A DNA stretch of 64,000 bases, taken from Ascaphus truei (Eukaryota > Chordata > Amphibia > Anura > Ascaphidae). The first letter of the stretch is position 1. The number at the start of each line of letters is the position of its first letter. The position numbers and the translations under genes are program-made. The DNA is taken from the NCBI GenBank assembly GCA_036426205.1, contig CM071567.1, positions 293,782,897-293,846,896 on the forward strand, in the 5' to 3' direction. Of the stretch, positions 1-10,869 are shown one piece after another. A model generated the notes under the pieces. The model did not search any database. It was not told the origin of the DNA and was given only the letters and a program-made list of their open reading frames with translations.

Positions 1-47
1 TAATCAGATTGGCTCTGCTTTTCATCCATGGCGGAGATAGTAGCCTT
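1..47. repeat. 47-bp direct copy of 1090-1136
   Basis: The first 47 bases of the window match 1090-1136 base for base and in the same orientation. At 1090-1136 this segment encodes, on the - strand, the end of the gag-like ORF (residues ISAMDEKQSQSD and the TAA stop). The similarity stops abruptly after base 47. The window therefore opens inside a second copy of this retroelement segment, or inside a local duplication; the left context needed to decide is outside the window. Confidence 0.85.
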
Positions 48-359
48 CGTTGTATTCCAGGGGGAGCATGGAGGGAAATAGAACAAAAAAGAGAGACAAA
101 AACAATCTAAGTGTAGACGGTTATATCAAAAGGTGCAAAATTAGATATCTTGTCTTGGCTCGTATGTTGTGCCTACTTACAAGATGTAAGTTGTATACAA
201 GCGATTTAGACACACAATGGTCTCTGCTAGGGATGTTGTTCTCCACTCTATGAAGCGGTCTCCAGTAATCAGCTCAGCAACCAAGTGTATGTGAAGAAAA
301 ATGATACCATAGTGCAGACCAATATATTGTTAAAACTAAACTTTATGATATTTAAAATT

Positions 360-775
360 GAACACTTACAATAAAATTGATTATAATAAGCTTTGTTCAC
401 AATATTAGTGAGGAGAGAAGAGTGTATTAGCTTCCGGCTCACCCGCCTCTTCTGATGGAACTTGATGTAATCAGCCTCTCTCTGTGACCTGATGTCGCTG
501 GCGGTGGACTGTATACCCAGGCTGTGTCCCCCCGTGGGTTGTTAGACTCCCCTTCTGCTGTTGCAGCTTAGAGCTGCCTCTCGGGTGGGCGATCCCGCCT
601 CTCTCACTGCCAATACGTCACTTCCGCTTTGTTCCGTCACGTCACTTCCGGGCGCGGCTGATGAAATTTCTGAATGGCGATCACGCCTCTCTCCTCTCTC
701 CTGACAGGACGGCTCCCACTCTACGCGTTTCGCCAGAAAAGGGTGTGTGGCTTCCTCAGGAGTGTTTGCAGTCCT
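360..775 (-). repeat. Short repeat beginning with hammerhead-like hairpin
   Basis: Read on the - strand, this unit starts with the CTGAGGA...GAAACGCGTAG hairpin at 770-715. It continues through a GC-rich, CpG-containing stretch holding two versions of a 'cggaagtgacgt' motif, then becomes AT-rich near 400. It replaces the downstream part of the gag-like ORF of the LTR element, which is why that ORF loses its coiled-coil character at about 770. The lower boundary is uncertain. No coding capacity is evident. Confidence 0.5.
712..768 (-). ncRNA. Hammerhead-ribozyme-like motif, best copy
   Basis: On the - strand the order is CACTC, CTGAGGA, a single A, a GCCA/TGGC stem with a long loop, GAAA, CGCGTA, GAGTG. 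CACTC and GAGTG are perfectly complementary (5 bp, candidate stem I). CTGANGA and GAAA occupy the places of the invariant hammerhead core residues, and GTA would be the NUH cleavage triplet. Deviations: an extra A between CTGAGGA and stem II, and a stem III reduced to the palindrome ACGCGT with almost no loop. Minimal hammerheads are known from Penelope-like elements and retrozymes. Activity here is unproven. Confidence 0.45.
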
Positions 776-1088
776 CCTTCCATTTACGCACATCTGCTTT
801 GAGAATGACAATCTCCTGGCGTGAGACTTCCTTCTCTAGGTTGAGGGTCTGAAGCTCCTTCTGAGAGACTTTGAGAACTGTACCAAGATTACCAATAGTT
901 TCTTTAGCAATGTCCAGCTCCTCAGTGAGACTGTGTAGTTCCTTTCTGGAAACTTCCAGGTCTGTGCGGCAGCTGTTGGTCTCATGATGTGAGGCATCAA
1001 GCTCTATACGAAGAGTGTGAACCTCTTGCTGGAAGACTGTCATCTGCTTCAGTGCCTCCTCATACTTCCGCTTTAGCATAGCCACCAT
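756..1088 (-). pseudogene. Continuation of gag-like coiled-coil ORF after stop
   Basis: This 110-codon reading frame follows the TAA of the upstream gag-like ORF directly and in the same frame, so a single codon separates the two. It is highly charged and heptad-rich (KELHSLTEELDIAKETI, KVSQKELQTLNLEKEV), clearly the same coiled-coil type as the end of the upstream ORF (KTELEDLKTELDTAKATI). The frame runs into the unrelated hammerhead-like repeat at about 770, so its natural C-terminus is lost. The separating stop may be a decay mutation or a read-through stop; one copy cannot decide. Confidence 0.6.
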
Positions 1089-2060
1089 TTAATCAGATTG
1101 GCTCTGCTTTTCATCCATGGCGGAGATAGTAGCCTTTGCAGTATCTAGCTCAGTCTTGAGATCCTCCAATTCGGTCTTGGCCGCAGAGTAAATTGCGAGC
1201 ACAGTCTTCTGTAGCTTAGCATTATTTTTTCTCTCTCTTCCTAATTCTTCACAGAGCAGATCACAGTCATGCCTGGCAATTTTCAGGGCGTCTTCAGGGC
1301 TGGTCAAGGGATCGTCACTCACTGGTTCCGGCTCCGCTTCCCTGGGATGACTAGTTGAGGGTTCCTCACTGTTGGCACCGGACAGACAGTTCTTTGGGGT
1401 ACACGACTTCTGCCTTCGGCCCTCTGGATATTCGGTTAACCGTGGGCCGAATTCTCCATTTTCTCTAGGCTGCAGGGCAACTCGGTCCCCCTTTTCCTCC
1501 ACAGGATCTGCGGACGTGTCTGTTCCTTCCACGGTAAGTGAAGAACTGCTTTTCTTTTTCCGCCTTTTTGATTTGGATGACACCATCCCTTCAGGGATAT
1601 TGGGGTCTCCATCTTCATTTGAAATTTTAGCAGCTTCATTATATACGCCAGGCTTTTCTTGCAGTTGCTTTAGCTGACAGAAATATTGGGTAATCTGCTG
1701 CTCCCGCTCTGTCTCCTGTTGATCATATTCGTCATCAAAGGGAGCGGTCTTTTCTGTTCGTGCCGAGTTGAGGCACCCCCACCATTCTTGGGGTGTTTTG
1801 TGGGTGTGACTCGGTTCGGGTTCCCCGTAAGAGATGTCTTCCTCTTTATTGGACTGGAAGGGCCACTCTTCCGTGGGGTAGGGTTTATTACAGGAACGCT
1901 GCATCTTGTCCTCCATTTTTAGGCTATCAGGTGTAATTTTCTTCCTGACCTCAGGAGGCGCTATTGCAGCTGTTGCCACTGTATTTGCTAGAATCCCCAA
2001 TTGTGGTAGTCCTACAGATGGGTATATTTTGCTTGTAGAGGTCATAGCTCTCACAGGCAT
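1089..2060 (-). CDS. gag-position ORF of LTR retroelement, coiled-coil protein
   Basis: A 323-residue ORF lies on the same strand as, and downstream of, the LTR at 2997-3599 and its primer-binding site, which is the gag position. I do not recognise a capsid or zinc-knuckle motif. The N-terminal third is low in charge and proline-containing. The middle is acidic and polar with a basic patch KSKRRKKKSSSS near residues 165-175. The last 70 residues form a charged coiled coil. An upstream leader of about 900 bases separates it from the primer site. The frame is intact for its full length, suggesting a fairly young insertion. It could also be an accessory ORF1 rather than gag proper. Its reading frame continues past the TAA into 756-1088. 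Confidence 0.55.
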   Translation of the reverse strand: MPVRAMTSTSKIYPSVGLPQLGILANTVATAAIAPPEVRKKITPDSLKMEDKMQRSCNKPYPTEEWPFQSNKEEDISYGEPEPSHTHKTPQEWWGCLNSARTEKTAPFDDEYDQQETEREQQITQYFCQLKQLQEKPGVYNEAAKISNEDGDPNIPEGMVSSKSKRRKKKSSSSLTVEGTDTSADPVEEKGDRVALQPRENGEFGPRLTEYPEGRRQKSCTPKNCLSGANSEEPSTSHPREAEPEPVSDDPLTSPEDALKIARHDCDLLCEELGRERKNNAKLQKTVLAIYSAAKTELEDLKTELDTAKATISAMDEKQSQSD

Positions 2061-2976
2061 CTCTGTAGACTTTTCTTTCTTGGATAATAATAAAATTTTT
2101 TTTTTTTTTCAATATCAGCAGTGCTGTGCATGCATTTTCTTTTATCAGGTATAAAGATGTGCAGTTGCTAGGTAAAAAAGTCTATTTGCTTTACACCATT
2201 TTCTTGCAGGGTGCAATCTCCCCGCTTCAGCAACAGAATTTGGTTTTCTGCCTGAGTTCAGTAATTTTCAGTCTCATCTTTGGGTATTATGGCATCCACA
2301 CTTCACACTTTGGGTGTCTGTTTTTGCTCCCAAGATATATATAGGCAGACTTTTTTGTACTTGCAGAAAAAAAACATTCTTTGCAGTGGACTATTTAATT
2401 CCCGGCAGGGTGACTCAACATTCAGCAATTGGTTTTGAAAAAACCTTTTACACAGTTCAGAAATCACTTTTTCCCACTATAGGGCAATTTTACACTCAGC
2501 ATTGGTTTGCTAAAAATTCTCCTGCTTCAGCACAGTCTTGTATCAATTTTCACACTTTTCTGCATATACTCCATTCACAGCTAGTAGCGCTATGCGGTGT
2601 GGCAACCTTTATCTGCAAAATCAGTACCACTCGTGGGTCACCATCTGTATTCACTGCTTCAGCGAAACTTTTGAAAACAACAAACACCTATCACTTTCCA
2701 AGGGCTGACTCACTTCTTGAACCCTGACAATGGCTGAAAGGCAAATACCCCTATTTCAATGACCATATTACACTTTGTGATAGGCAAAATAAGGTTTAGC
2801 TACTTCAGCAGTCTCTTCTGGGTTTTTGTAAGTTTCAGTGGTGTGTATCCCTTTAATTCCGATCTCTGCTGCATGAGGTTTTTTTTTTTTTTTTTTCAGA
2901 CTGTTTGTAGGCAAAAAGCATTAAAAAAAATTCACATAAAAATCTCCGGTCCTTTTTAATTACAAGGACACCTCTT
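2061..2976 (-). other. Leader of LTR element, no gene seen
   Basis: This is the stretch between the primer-binding site and the gag-like ATG. On the + strand it is T-rich with several homopolymer T runs (2097-2110, 2880-2897). No conserved reading frame is recognised; the + strand ORFs here have no family resemblance. Confidence 0.5.
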
Positions 2977-2996
2977 GTCCCACCTCGGACACCAAA
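2977..2996 (-). other. Probable tRNA primer-binding site
   Basis: Directly inside the LTR end, the - strand reads TTTGGTGTCCGAGGTGGGAC. The TGG start and GGTGGGA end fit complementarity to a tRNA-Leu 3' end (about 14 of 17 bases compared from memory). Position and orientation define the LTR at 2997-3599 as the 5' LTR of an element running toward lower coordinates. Confidence 0.6.
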
Positions 2997-3599
2997 TGTA
3001 GACGGACGTTCGCAGAGGTACACAATTTGGAGATGTTTATAATGTGAAATTATAATAGGCTTTATTGTGCCTTTTCCTTTTCATCAGGAAATTATCCAAA
3101 CACAGGAGGGGGAACAAAGCTTCCATTCACTTGGGAGTATTTCTAGTGAAATCCTTGCAATTAGTTCACATCTTCCTTAGTTAAGCTTTTCCCAGCCCAA
3201 ACACATAACATGAAAATAAGCAGATATAAGCAGTCTCTTAATAGTGAAAGTCGTGTCTGTTTAGTTGCTGTAGAGTAAGCTTCTCTGCTCTCCTGGAACC
3301 GCACCCGCGCGTGCACAGAAAAATATCAGCATCCAGGTTTAGAAGTCTTATTTGGTGTCTTGCAATCAGCTCGGCTGTGTGGCTGGCAGAGCTCAAGACT
3401 GGTCAGCTCCAGAGATCTGGGTTTCTTTTGGTCAGTCTCTCCTGGGACTCAAGAACCTCTGCTCTGTCTCTCCAAAGGTCAGCTCTGTCAGAGCTAAAGA
3501 GAGTCACTTCCTGTCTCAAAGGCAGGCTTTTTGTAAACAATCTAATCAGGCAGGTGGTGTTTAGGAACATTACTGAACAGGGATAAGTCCCCTGTTACA
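2997..3599 (-). repeat. 5' LTR of retroelement
   Basis: On the - strand the segment begins TGTAACAGGGG and ends CGTCTACA, the TG...CA form of a long terminal repeat, about 603 bp. It carries an AATAAA signal (complement of TTTATT at 3061-3066) shortly before its 3' end and is followed immediately by a primer-binding site. The matching 3' LTR is not in this window; it would lie to the left of base 1, or was lost with the insertion at 360-775. Confidence 0.7.
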
Positions 3600-3905
3600 G
3601 GCTCCTTTATATATTGTGTAATTACATGTAATATTAGGAGCACAGTTTAGAGGGGGTGATGACTACAGATATGTCCATGATGTATGTTCGATTCTTTGCT
3701 TTGGCCTCTTACACTCTGGTATTTGCAGAATTAGCCATGACAGACAGAATGCATCTTTCATTGCCCTGGCATATAAAACTCTATATACTCTAAGACAGAA
3801 ATGAATGAATACATTCTGCACAAATACAATGAATAAACTATATACAGTTATGTTTAAAGACGAAACACATTTGAGCACATGCTTGTGTCTCTTATAGGTT
3901 CCCCA
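3600..3905. other. Unassigned AT-rich sequence
   Basis: Flanking DNA to the right of the LTR. I see no gene, splice-competent exon or repeat boundary in it. Confidence 0.4.
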
Positions 3906-3909
3906 TTAG

Positions 3910-3952
3910 AAACTTGACAAAGCACCAAAGGGTGAAAAACGTGTAAGAGGTC
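3910..3952 (+). other. Degenerate hammerhead-like hairpin
   Basis: The order TTGACAA, AGCAC/GGGTG hairpin, GAAAAACGTGTAAGAGG follows the recurrent CTGANGAAG...GAAACGCGT motif of this window with several substitutions. It is probably an old, inactive copy. Confidence 0.35.
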
Positions 3953-4061
3953 TCTGTTTGACGTGTTTAAATACATTGTAGTCAAAATTTTGAAAATGGG
4001 GAAAAATATTTGCTATGTAGAAAACTATGTGGCCAGCACAAAATAGATACCAGAAGCAATG

Positions 4062-4295
4062 AAGCAGAGTTCCCCAAACGACATACAAAGTAGAGCTCTA
4101 CTTGCAAGTTTCTTAATGCCGTGTCTTCCATTTATATAGAAGGGCAGTGGAGAATGCAACGTGTCGGGTGCCATATGGATCTTTCATTGCCGACACGGTG
4201 CGTTCTCCACTGCCCTTCTATATAAATGGAAGACACGGCATTAAGAAACTTGTGAGTAGAGCTCTACTTTGTATCTCGTTTGAGGAACTCTGCTT
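4062..4295. repeat. Fold-back element, 106-bp arms
   Basis: The left arm 4062-4167 and right arm 4190-4295 are inverted complements with only a handful of mismatches, separated by a 22-bp centre. Both arms contain AGAGCTCTAC, CATTTATATAGAAGGGCAG and the CCGACAC/GTGTCGG inner end. The DNA could form a long cruciform. No coding sequence is present. Confidence 0.85.
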
Positions 4296-4539
4296 AAATA
4301 AATTGTAACTTTTTATTATTGAAGCTGGTCTCCTCCAGTTTCAACTAAACACTATCCCGGTGGGAAACCATTACTTGTCCCCATGCAAGGACCAGCCTCT
4401 GAAACCACATAGTGCGATACAGCAGCTCAGAGAACTGACATTTTGTGCAATGTAGAAAACTTTGAGGGAAGCAGACAAACTATGTATGCGAGGCCAAGAA
4501 TGTTTCCGGAGAAATTAAGGAAACAAAGACTCGAGCGCG

Positions 4540-5029
4540 CCGGAGATCAGTATTCAAATATAATAACATAAAAAAAGACAAAGTATATCCACACTTACAA
4601 TTGGGCTAGTATGAGAGAATAAAAAGCGACGATCACTAAGAAGTCCTGGATACAGGTGGGTGCCCGCTGCGGGGCTGGGCTCACTGGAGCAAATACCCTT
4701 GCAGTGTAGCGAGATGCTGACACTTCCTTGTTTAGTGCATCTCCAGATCAGACATGCGTACACTGGGTCCTGCTTGGGCATACGACCGGATATAATGTAA
4801 GGAAGAGGTGTGTGATATGACTGCTACGAGTTTCGCACAGGTGTGCTTCTTCAGGAACTACTTCCTAAAGAAGCACACCTGTGCGAAACGCGTAGCAGTC
4901 ATGTTACACACCTCTTCCTTACACCACATTCATGGTGATAGTCGCTGTTGATTTTTTCGTGTTACCCCAATTAGAAGTGTGGCTATACTTTGTCTTTTTA
5001 CTCTATTCTATTTGAATACTGATCTCCGG
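4540..5029. repeat. Imperfect inverted repeat centred on paired hammerhead-like motifs
   Basis: The outer end CCGGAGATCAGTATTCAAA at 4540 returns inverted at 5011-5029, and 'gacaaagtatatccacactt' returns inverted near 4975-4995. At the centre (about 4858) two copies of CTRAAGAAGCACACCTGTGC followed by GAAAC lie head to head. The left half is about 150 bp longer (roughly 4630-4790), so one arm has gained or lost sequence. Confidence 0.8.
4821..4897. other. Head-to-head pair of hammerhead-like hairpins
   Basis: The - strand copy (4853-4821) reads CTGAAGA, A, GCACA-CC-TGTGC, GAAACTCGTAGCAG. The + strand copy (4865-4897) reads CTAAAGA, A, GCACA-CC-TGTGC, GAAACGCGTAGCAG. The 5-bp stem II is perfect in both. 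The stem I arms do not pair well, so cleavage activity is doubtful. Confidence 0.5.
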
Positions 5030-5095
5030 TGCACTTGTGTCTTTCTTTCCTTTGCCTTTGGAGGTCTCCGATGTGGGACGCCCATTGGAGCCTTA

Positions 5096-5283
5096 GGCTA
5101 CGCTTATAGTGCTGGCGACGGCGACGTGACGGTCGCTGGAAAATCAAATAGAGATGATTTTCAGCGATCGCGACCAATCCGTCACTCCGTCGCGTCGCGC
5201 TTACTATAAGCGCATGTGACGGCGGCAATGCATTTGTTTTGCCGCGACATTGCGTCACTGTCGCCGGCACTATAAGCGCAGCC
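5096..5283. mobile_element. GC-rich MITE, TTA target duplication
   Basis: The terminal inverted repeats are GGCTACGCTTATAGTGC and GCACTATAAGCGCAGCC, flanked on both sides by TTA (5093-5095 and 5284-5286). A 3-bp TTA duplication fits PIF/Harbinger-type transposition. The interior is CpG-rich. Related copies lie at about 22940-23041 (partial) and 45910-46206. Confidence 0.75.
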
Positions 5284-5286
5284 TTA

Positions 5287-7071
<1,785 letters not shown>

Positions 7072-7414
7072 AAGACAGGGGTGCCCAATGCTACATCCAA
7101 TTGACAAAACATATATGGTAATAAGTATCAAGTTTAAATACTTCAATAATAATAATTACTTGGTTATTTTGTTAAACCCTTTGGCCAAAGCGTCATAAGC
7201 CTGCATACCAACGTCAAGGTATAACCAAAAATGCAGGTCTTACACTACACTGTGAACCCTTCCTTTTACCTCTGTATGAGGGGAAAGAACCATAGTAGAT
7301 CCTGTTCTTGCAACAAAGTGAAAAGACCTCGCAAGTTAAAAAGGTGAGGAGGATTTTTATTACTACAGTATATATGTTTTGTCAGTTGGATGTAGCATTG
7401 GGCACCCCTGTCTT
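7072..7414. repeat. Element with about 46-bp inverted ends
   Basis: The left end (7072-7117) and right end (7369-7414) are inverted copies containing GGGGTGCCCAATGCTACATCC and TTTTGTCAATTGG with about two mismatches. The 250-bp interior is non-coding. The length and terminal inverted repeats suggest a non-autonomous DNA transposon; no clear target duplication was found. Confidence 0.65.
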
Positions 7415-8234
7415 TGGTTCTGTCATTTCCAGTCTTCCAATCAGGGAGGAGAACACTGCTATGTGTAACAATCTCCTCAGTGGTTGGGTACAGCAGCCAG
7501 TGTCCCCTATTCGCTTCAGTACTTCCGTTGTGAAGATCTTCTAAACCGCAGATTACCCAATATGGAATCAGCGGTTCCTAGTTCAGGTAAGGGGAAATAA
7601 AGCCTGTTTATTGGGTGTGACTGCTGGTTTAATGCCGGTTTGAGAATAATTCATTATTTCACATTGGACAATATAATTTTGCAATGTGATTAATTAACAA
7701 GGGAAACTACATTGGGAAGAATGGTGACATTGTAATTCACACAGCAGCCATAAAAAAAGGGAAATAATGTATGAAAAGTCATGCATTTAACAAGTAAATA
7801 AGCCAACATTACATGTTTGCCTCACTGGAACACATGGCCGCTCTCCCAGAACGCACTGGATTCCCAGGCACTGGGTTTGATTGTATGTATAATCTTTGAT
7901 AAAAGAACAGTGTTCAAATATAGTGCTCTAGTGACGAACTTGGTAATCAACGATAATTTCTTGATTGAAGGTGTAAGGCTGGCTTAAAGGTATATAGGTG
8001 AGTAAGGTATATATGGGTGAGTATGTAGTCTAACACCTATATAAATGTCCTGGTGAGTGTGGGTAATGGAGATATATGAGCCCCACCCCCTCACTGCCAA
8101 TGTGGATTGGTAAGACACTTGATATAAACACACCAATAAAATACCTCTATGTACCATATAAGGGTACAACTCACATGACCTTGCCCGTTGAGCCTTCTGG
8201 GATGCGTGCTTCTGCCAGTAGAAAATGATTCAGG
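7415..8234. other. CCDC149 intron, no gene seen
   Basis: AT-rich intronic DNA with TATATGGGTGAG-type short repetitions around 7985-8030. No coding exon or transposon boundary was recognised. Confidence 0.35.
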
Positions 8235-8587
8235 TAGCCACAGGAGTAGAGATGCAGCGCACAGCAAAGAACTGGATCCACGGGACATCAGCAGTATGTT
8301 GAAGATAAAAGTTTCTTTATTGAAAAGTCATGGTGCAGACAGGTATGGGTGCAGGAAAAAACCTCTGTCTCTAACGCGTTTCACGCCTTGCTGGCGCTTC
8401 GTCGGAGAGTACTCTCCGACGAAGCGCCAGCAAAGCGTGAAACGCTTTAGAGACAGAGGTTTTTTTCCTGCACCCATACCTGTCTGCCCATGACTTTTCA
8501 ATAAAGAAACTTTTTCTCTTCAACATACTGCTGATGTCCTGTGGATCCAGTTCTTTGCTGTGCGCTGCATCTCTACTCCTGTGGCTA
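8235..8587. repeat. Near-perfect zero-spacer inverted repeat (fold-back)
   Basis: The left arm 8235-8410 and right arm 8411-8587 are inverted copies with only a few mismatches and no spacer; the axis falls in GAGAGT|ACTCTC. Each arm reads outward from the axis as: hammerhead-like hairpin (CCGACGA, AGCGCC/GGCGT stem, GAAACGC), a T/C-rich stretch, AATAAA (8500-8505 on +, complement of 8316-8321 on -), then about 80 bp ending GTGGCTA. It is a head-to-head dimer of a roughly 177-bp unit. Similarity this high implies recent formation or ongoing arm homogenisation. Confidence 0.9.
8368..8453. other. Head-to-head hammerhead-like hairpins at fold-back axis
   Basis: Each side reads CTCT, CCGACGA, AGCGCC-loop-GGCGT, GAAA, ACGCGTT or CGCTTT, AGAG. 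In the left (-) copy stem II is fully paired, including the A-U pair next to CCGACGA, and CTCT/AGAG can pair as stem I. The core deviates at one conserved position (CCGACGA instead of CTGACGA). Confidence 0.5.
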
Positions 8588-8954
8588 TATGTATAATCTT
8601 TATTTATATAGCACCATCCAAGTACATGGCGCTTTACAATACACGTGACATAATAATATAACACATAGTGGGAATAAGCACTTCAGACATGACAGGAACA
8701 ATATGAAAGGGAGTCCCTGCCCCGAAGAGCTTACAATCGAAGTGCTAAATAGGGAGAACGTACAGAGACAGTAGGAGGGTGTTATGGTTTTAGTGCATCT
8801 GAGATGTATAGTATGAGCCAGCGGAGCAGCCCATATTCTTCATTAAATAGGTGTTTTAACATAGGTCCAAAAGGTGGAGAGGGTGCCAGTCGGATATTGA
8901 GGGGAGGGGCATTGCAGAGGTGTGTGGGGCAGTGAGTGGGAGAATGCTTTAGAT
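8588..8954 (+). repeat. Interspersed repeat with 'cttacaatc' tract
   Basis: This segment carries 'tttatatagc', GCGCTTTACAATACACG, GGAGTCCCTGCCCCGAAGAGC and a short tail. The same order recurs near 41315-41540, and inverted at 57360-57500. It is a dispersed frog-type repeat of unclear class. The hAT MITE at 8955 is inserted in it. Confidence 0.6.
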
Positions 8955-9261
8955 CAGGGGTGCGCAAACTTATCTTCATGCGCCCCCCCCCCTTTCTCCT
9001 CGCCCCGCACGGCCCCGGCGTGGAATGACGTTGTGGGTGCGTGGGATGTCATGTTGCCATAGCAACCTGACGTCACATGTCCGCGGCGTCACTTGACGCC
9101 AGTTGCCATGGAGACGCGTCGTTTGGACCAAGGTAAGTAAACCAGTTACAGAGACCTCACGCGATCCCCGGCATTTATTTTAAATGCCTTCGGGAAACGC
9201 GGGGGCCCCTAACACTCGTGCCCCCCCAGACAATCTAGCGCCCCCACTTTGCGCACCGCTG
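8955..9261. mobile_element. hAT MITE with 8-bp target duplication
   Basis: The ends CAGGGGTGCGCAAAC and GTTTGCGCACCNCTG-like (TTTGCGCACCGCTG here) are inverted repeats, flanked by the identical octamer CTTTAGAT (8947-8954 and 9262-9269). The 8-bp duplication and CAGRGGTGCGCAA ends are hAT hallmarks. The interior is GC-rich and includes an X-box-like GTTGCCATAGCAAC at 9053-9066 directly beside TGACGTCA. A shortened relative is at 30018-30146. Confidence 0.85.
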
Positions 9262-9919
9262 CTTTAGATCACTTGATGCCGTACGGCAGGGGTTCTTCTA
9301 TACTGTCGATGACTTCAGAGTTAATATCACCACACTTACATTTAACTTTATTAAGCAATGTATTTATTTATACTGCTCTATTACACAATTACTGGAGCTG
9401 TATCTAAAAATCAGCTGAAATGCAAAGACAACAGGAGAGAGCTTGTCTGCAGTGGGCATTGAAGAGCCTGGAGGATCACCAGTGGTGTAAGGACTGCCAG
9501 TTAGTTAACCCTATGTCATCATGTACACAAACATTGAAAATATTGTGTTACTGATATTGCGCATCATCTGAATGTTTCAGGTGGGAAATTAATTTCTATA
9601 AATATTTTTCTCTCTCCTTTTTTTTTCTGCTTCGTGAAGGCCTCAGCTACCAGGTCTCTGTGGGATTTGGGAGTAGGTTCAACTTGCATTATGTCTTGTT
9701 ACAGTGCACAGCATGACATACTATTGTGTCTACGCCATCACATCATACGTAGCAATGCATGCGGTTAGCAGTAGGTGGATTTCTCTTAATATAAAGATAC
9801 TGTCCCACCTTTTTGTCGTTGTATATAATCCTAGTTGGTCGAACACCAGGACCGTGGCGTAACTACAAACGTTTTTAAATGCACCCCCCCCCCCACTTCC
9901 AAATAAAACACGCACAATA
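9262..9919. other. CCDC149 intron, no gene seen
   Basis: AT-rich intronic sequence, with a C run near 9885-9896. Nothing else was recognised. Confidence 0.35.
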
Positions 9920-10225
9920 ATTCCTCACACACCTGCTTGCTCTCTCACCCCTATTATTTCTCTCCCCCTTCTTGCACTGTCTCTTGCTCCCCTTACTCAC
10001 TCTTTCCCCATCTCTCTCACTCCCTCTCACTTTTTCCCCTCCCTCTTCCCCCCTCCTCTAACACTCCCAGTTTTACATTCCCTTTCACACTAATTATCCT
10101 GTCCTCACACTCAATCTCCCCCCCCCTCGTCCTCACACTCAATCCCCCCCCAACCCCCTCACACAATCAATCCCTCCCCCTCCCCCCCTCACACAATCAA
10201 TCCCTCTGCCTGCTTCCCCTGCACC
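9920..10225 (+). repeat. Pyrimidine-rich low-complexity tract
   Basis: About 300 bp of nearly pure C/T with CACACTCAATC-type short repeats (for example 10105-10205). It is open in one frame only because of composition. It could adopt triplex-type DNA structure. Confidence 0.8.
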
Positions 10226-10869
10226 TTGTTCCAGTTATGCTCCCTGGCTCTTTTACACTTTCTGCCCCTTTAAATGCCAGAGGAGCTTGCAAAGTATGAC
10301 ATTGCTGGCCACTTTGGCAGGCAGATTAATTTGCTCACTTTTTAGTTAGACTGAATATGATTTACACCTTTTTGGATGTTTTTATTATCCAGGTAGAAGT
10401 CTGAATCCTCTCTAGTCTCATATCACAGGAATGTGCAGTGTCTTCTGCTGCACGCTCTGTATGACCTATATCTAAGAGGTAGTCCTCTGATTGTTTGCTC
10501 TGTCAATACCCTTCTTAATTTTCTTTGTCCTTTCAAACCATTTACATTATCTTAATGTGTCTAATTAGATGTGATTCCACTTGTTCACTTCTTATTTACA
10601 AGGCAGCATCCAGCTGGCTTCACAGCATGCTCACCAATATTGTGTGAAGTCTTTCAGGATAAATTGGTACCCTGTACAAAGCAGAAATATTCAAGATACA
10701 TATATTCATTCATATAGCATTGGTTCTTATTCACATTTTTGTCGTGTATGGATTTGGTAACATAGCTCGAGATTTCCCTATAATTATATTACCTACACCA
10801 TAGCTTTTATGCTGGAGCCTAAATCGTAGGGTGTTGGCGCTTCCCTCTTCCCTACCTATAAAATCCTAA
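10226..10869. other. CCDC149 intron, no gene seen
   Basis: Unremarkable intronic sequence. Confidence 0.35.

Noticed and set aside
8188..8664. Two similar 97-101-codon ORFs on opposite strands
   Set aside because: They are mirror translations of the two arms of the fold-back element, not duplicated genes.
9937..10299. 120-codon ORF rich in Pro/Leu/Ser
   Set aside because: Product of a C/T low-complexity tract without start context or homology.
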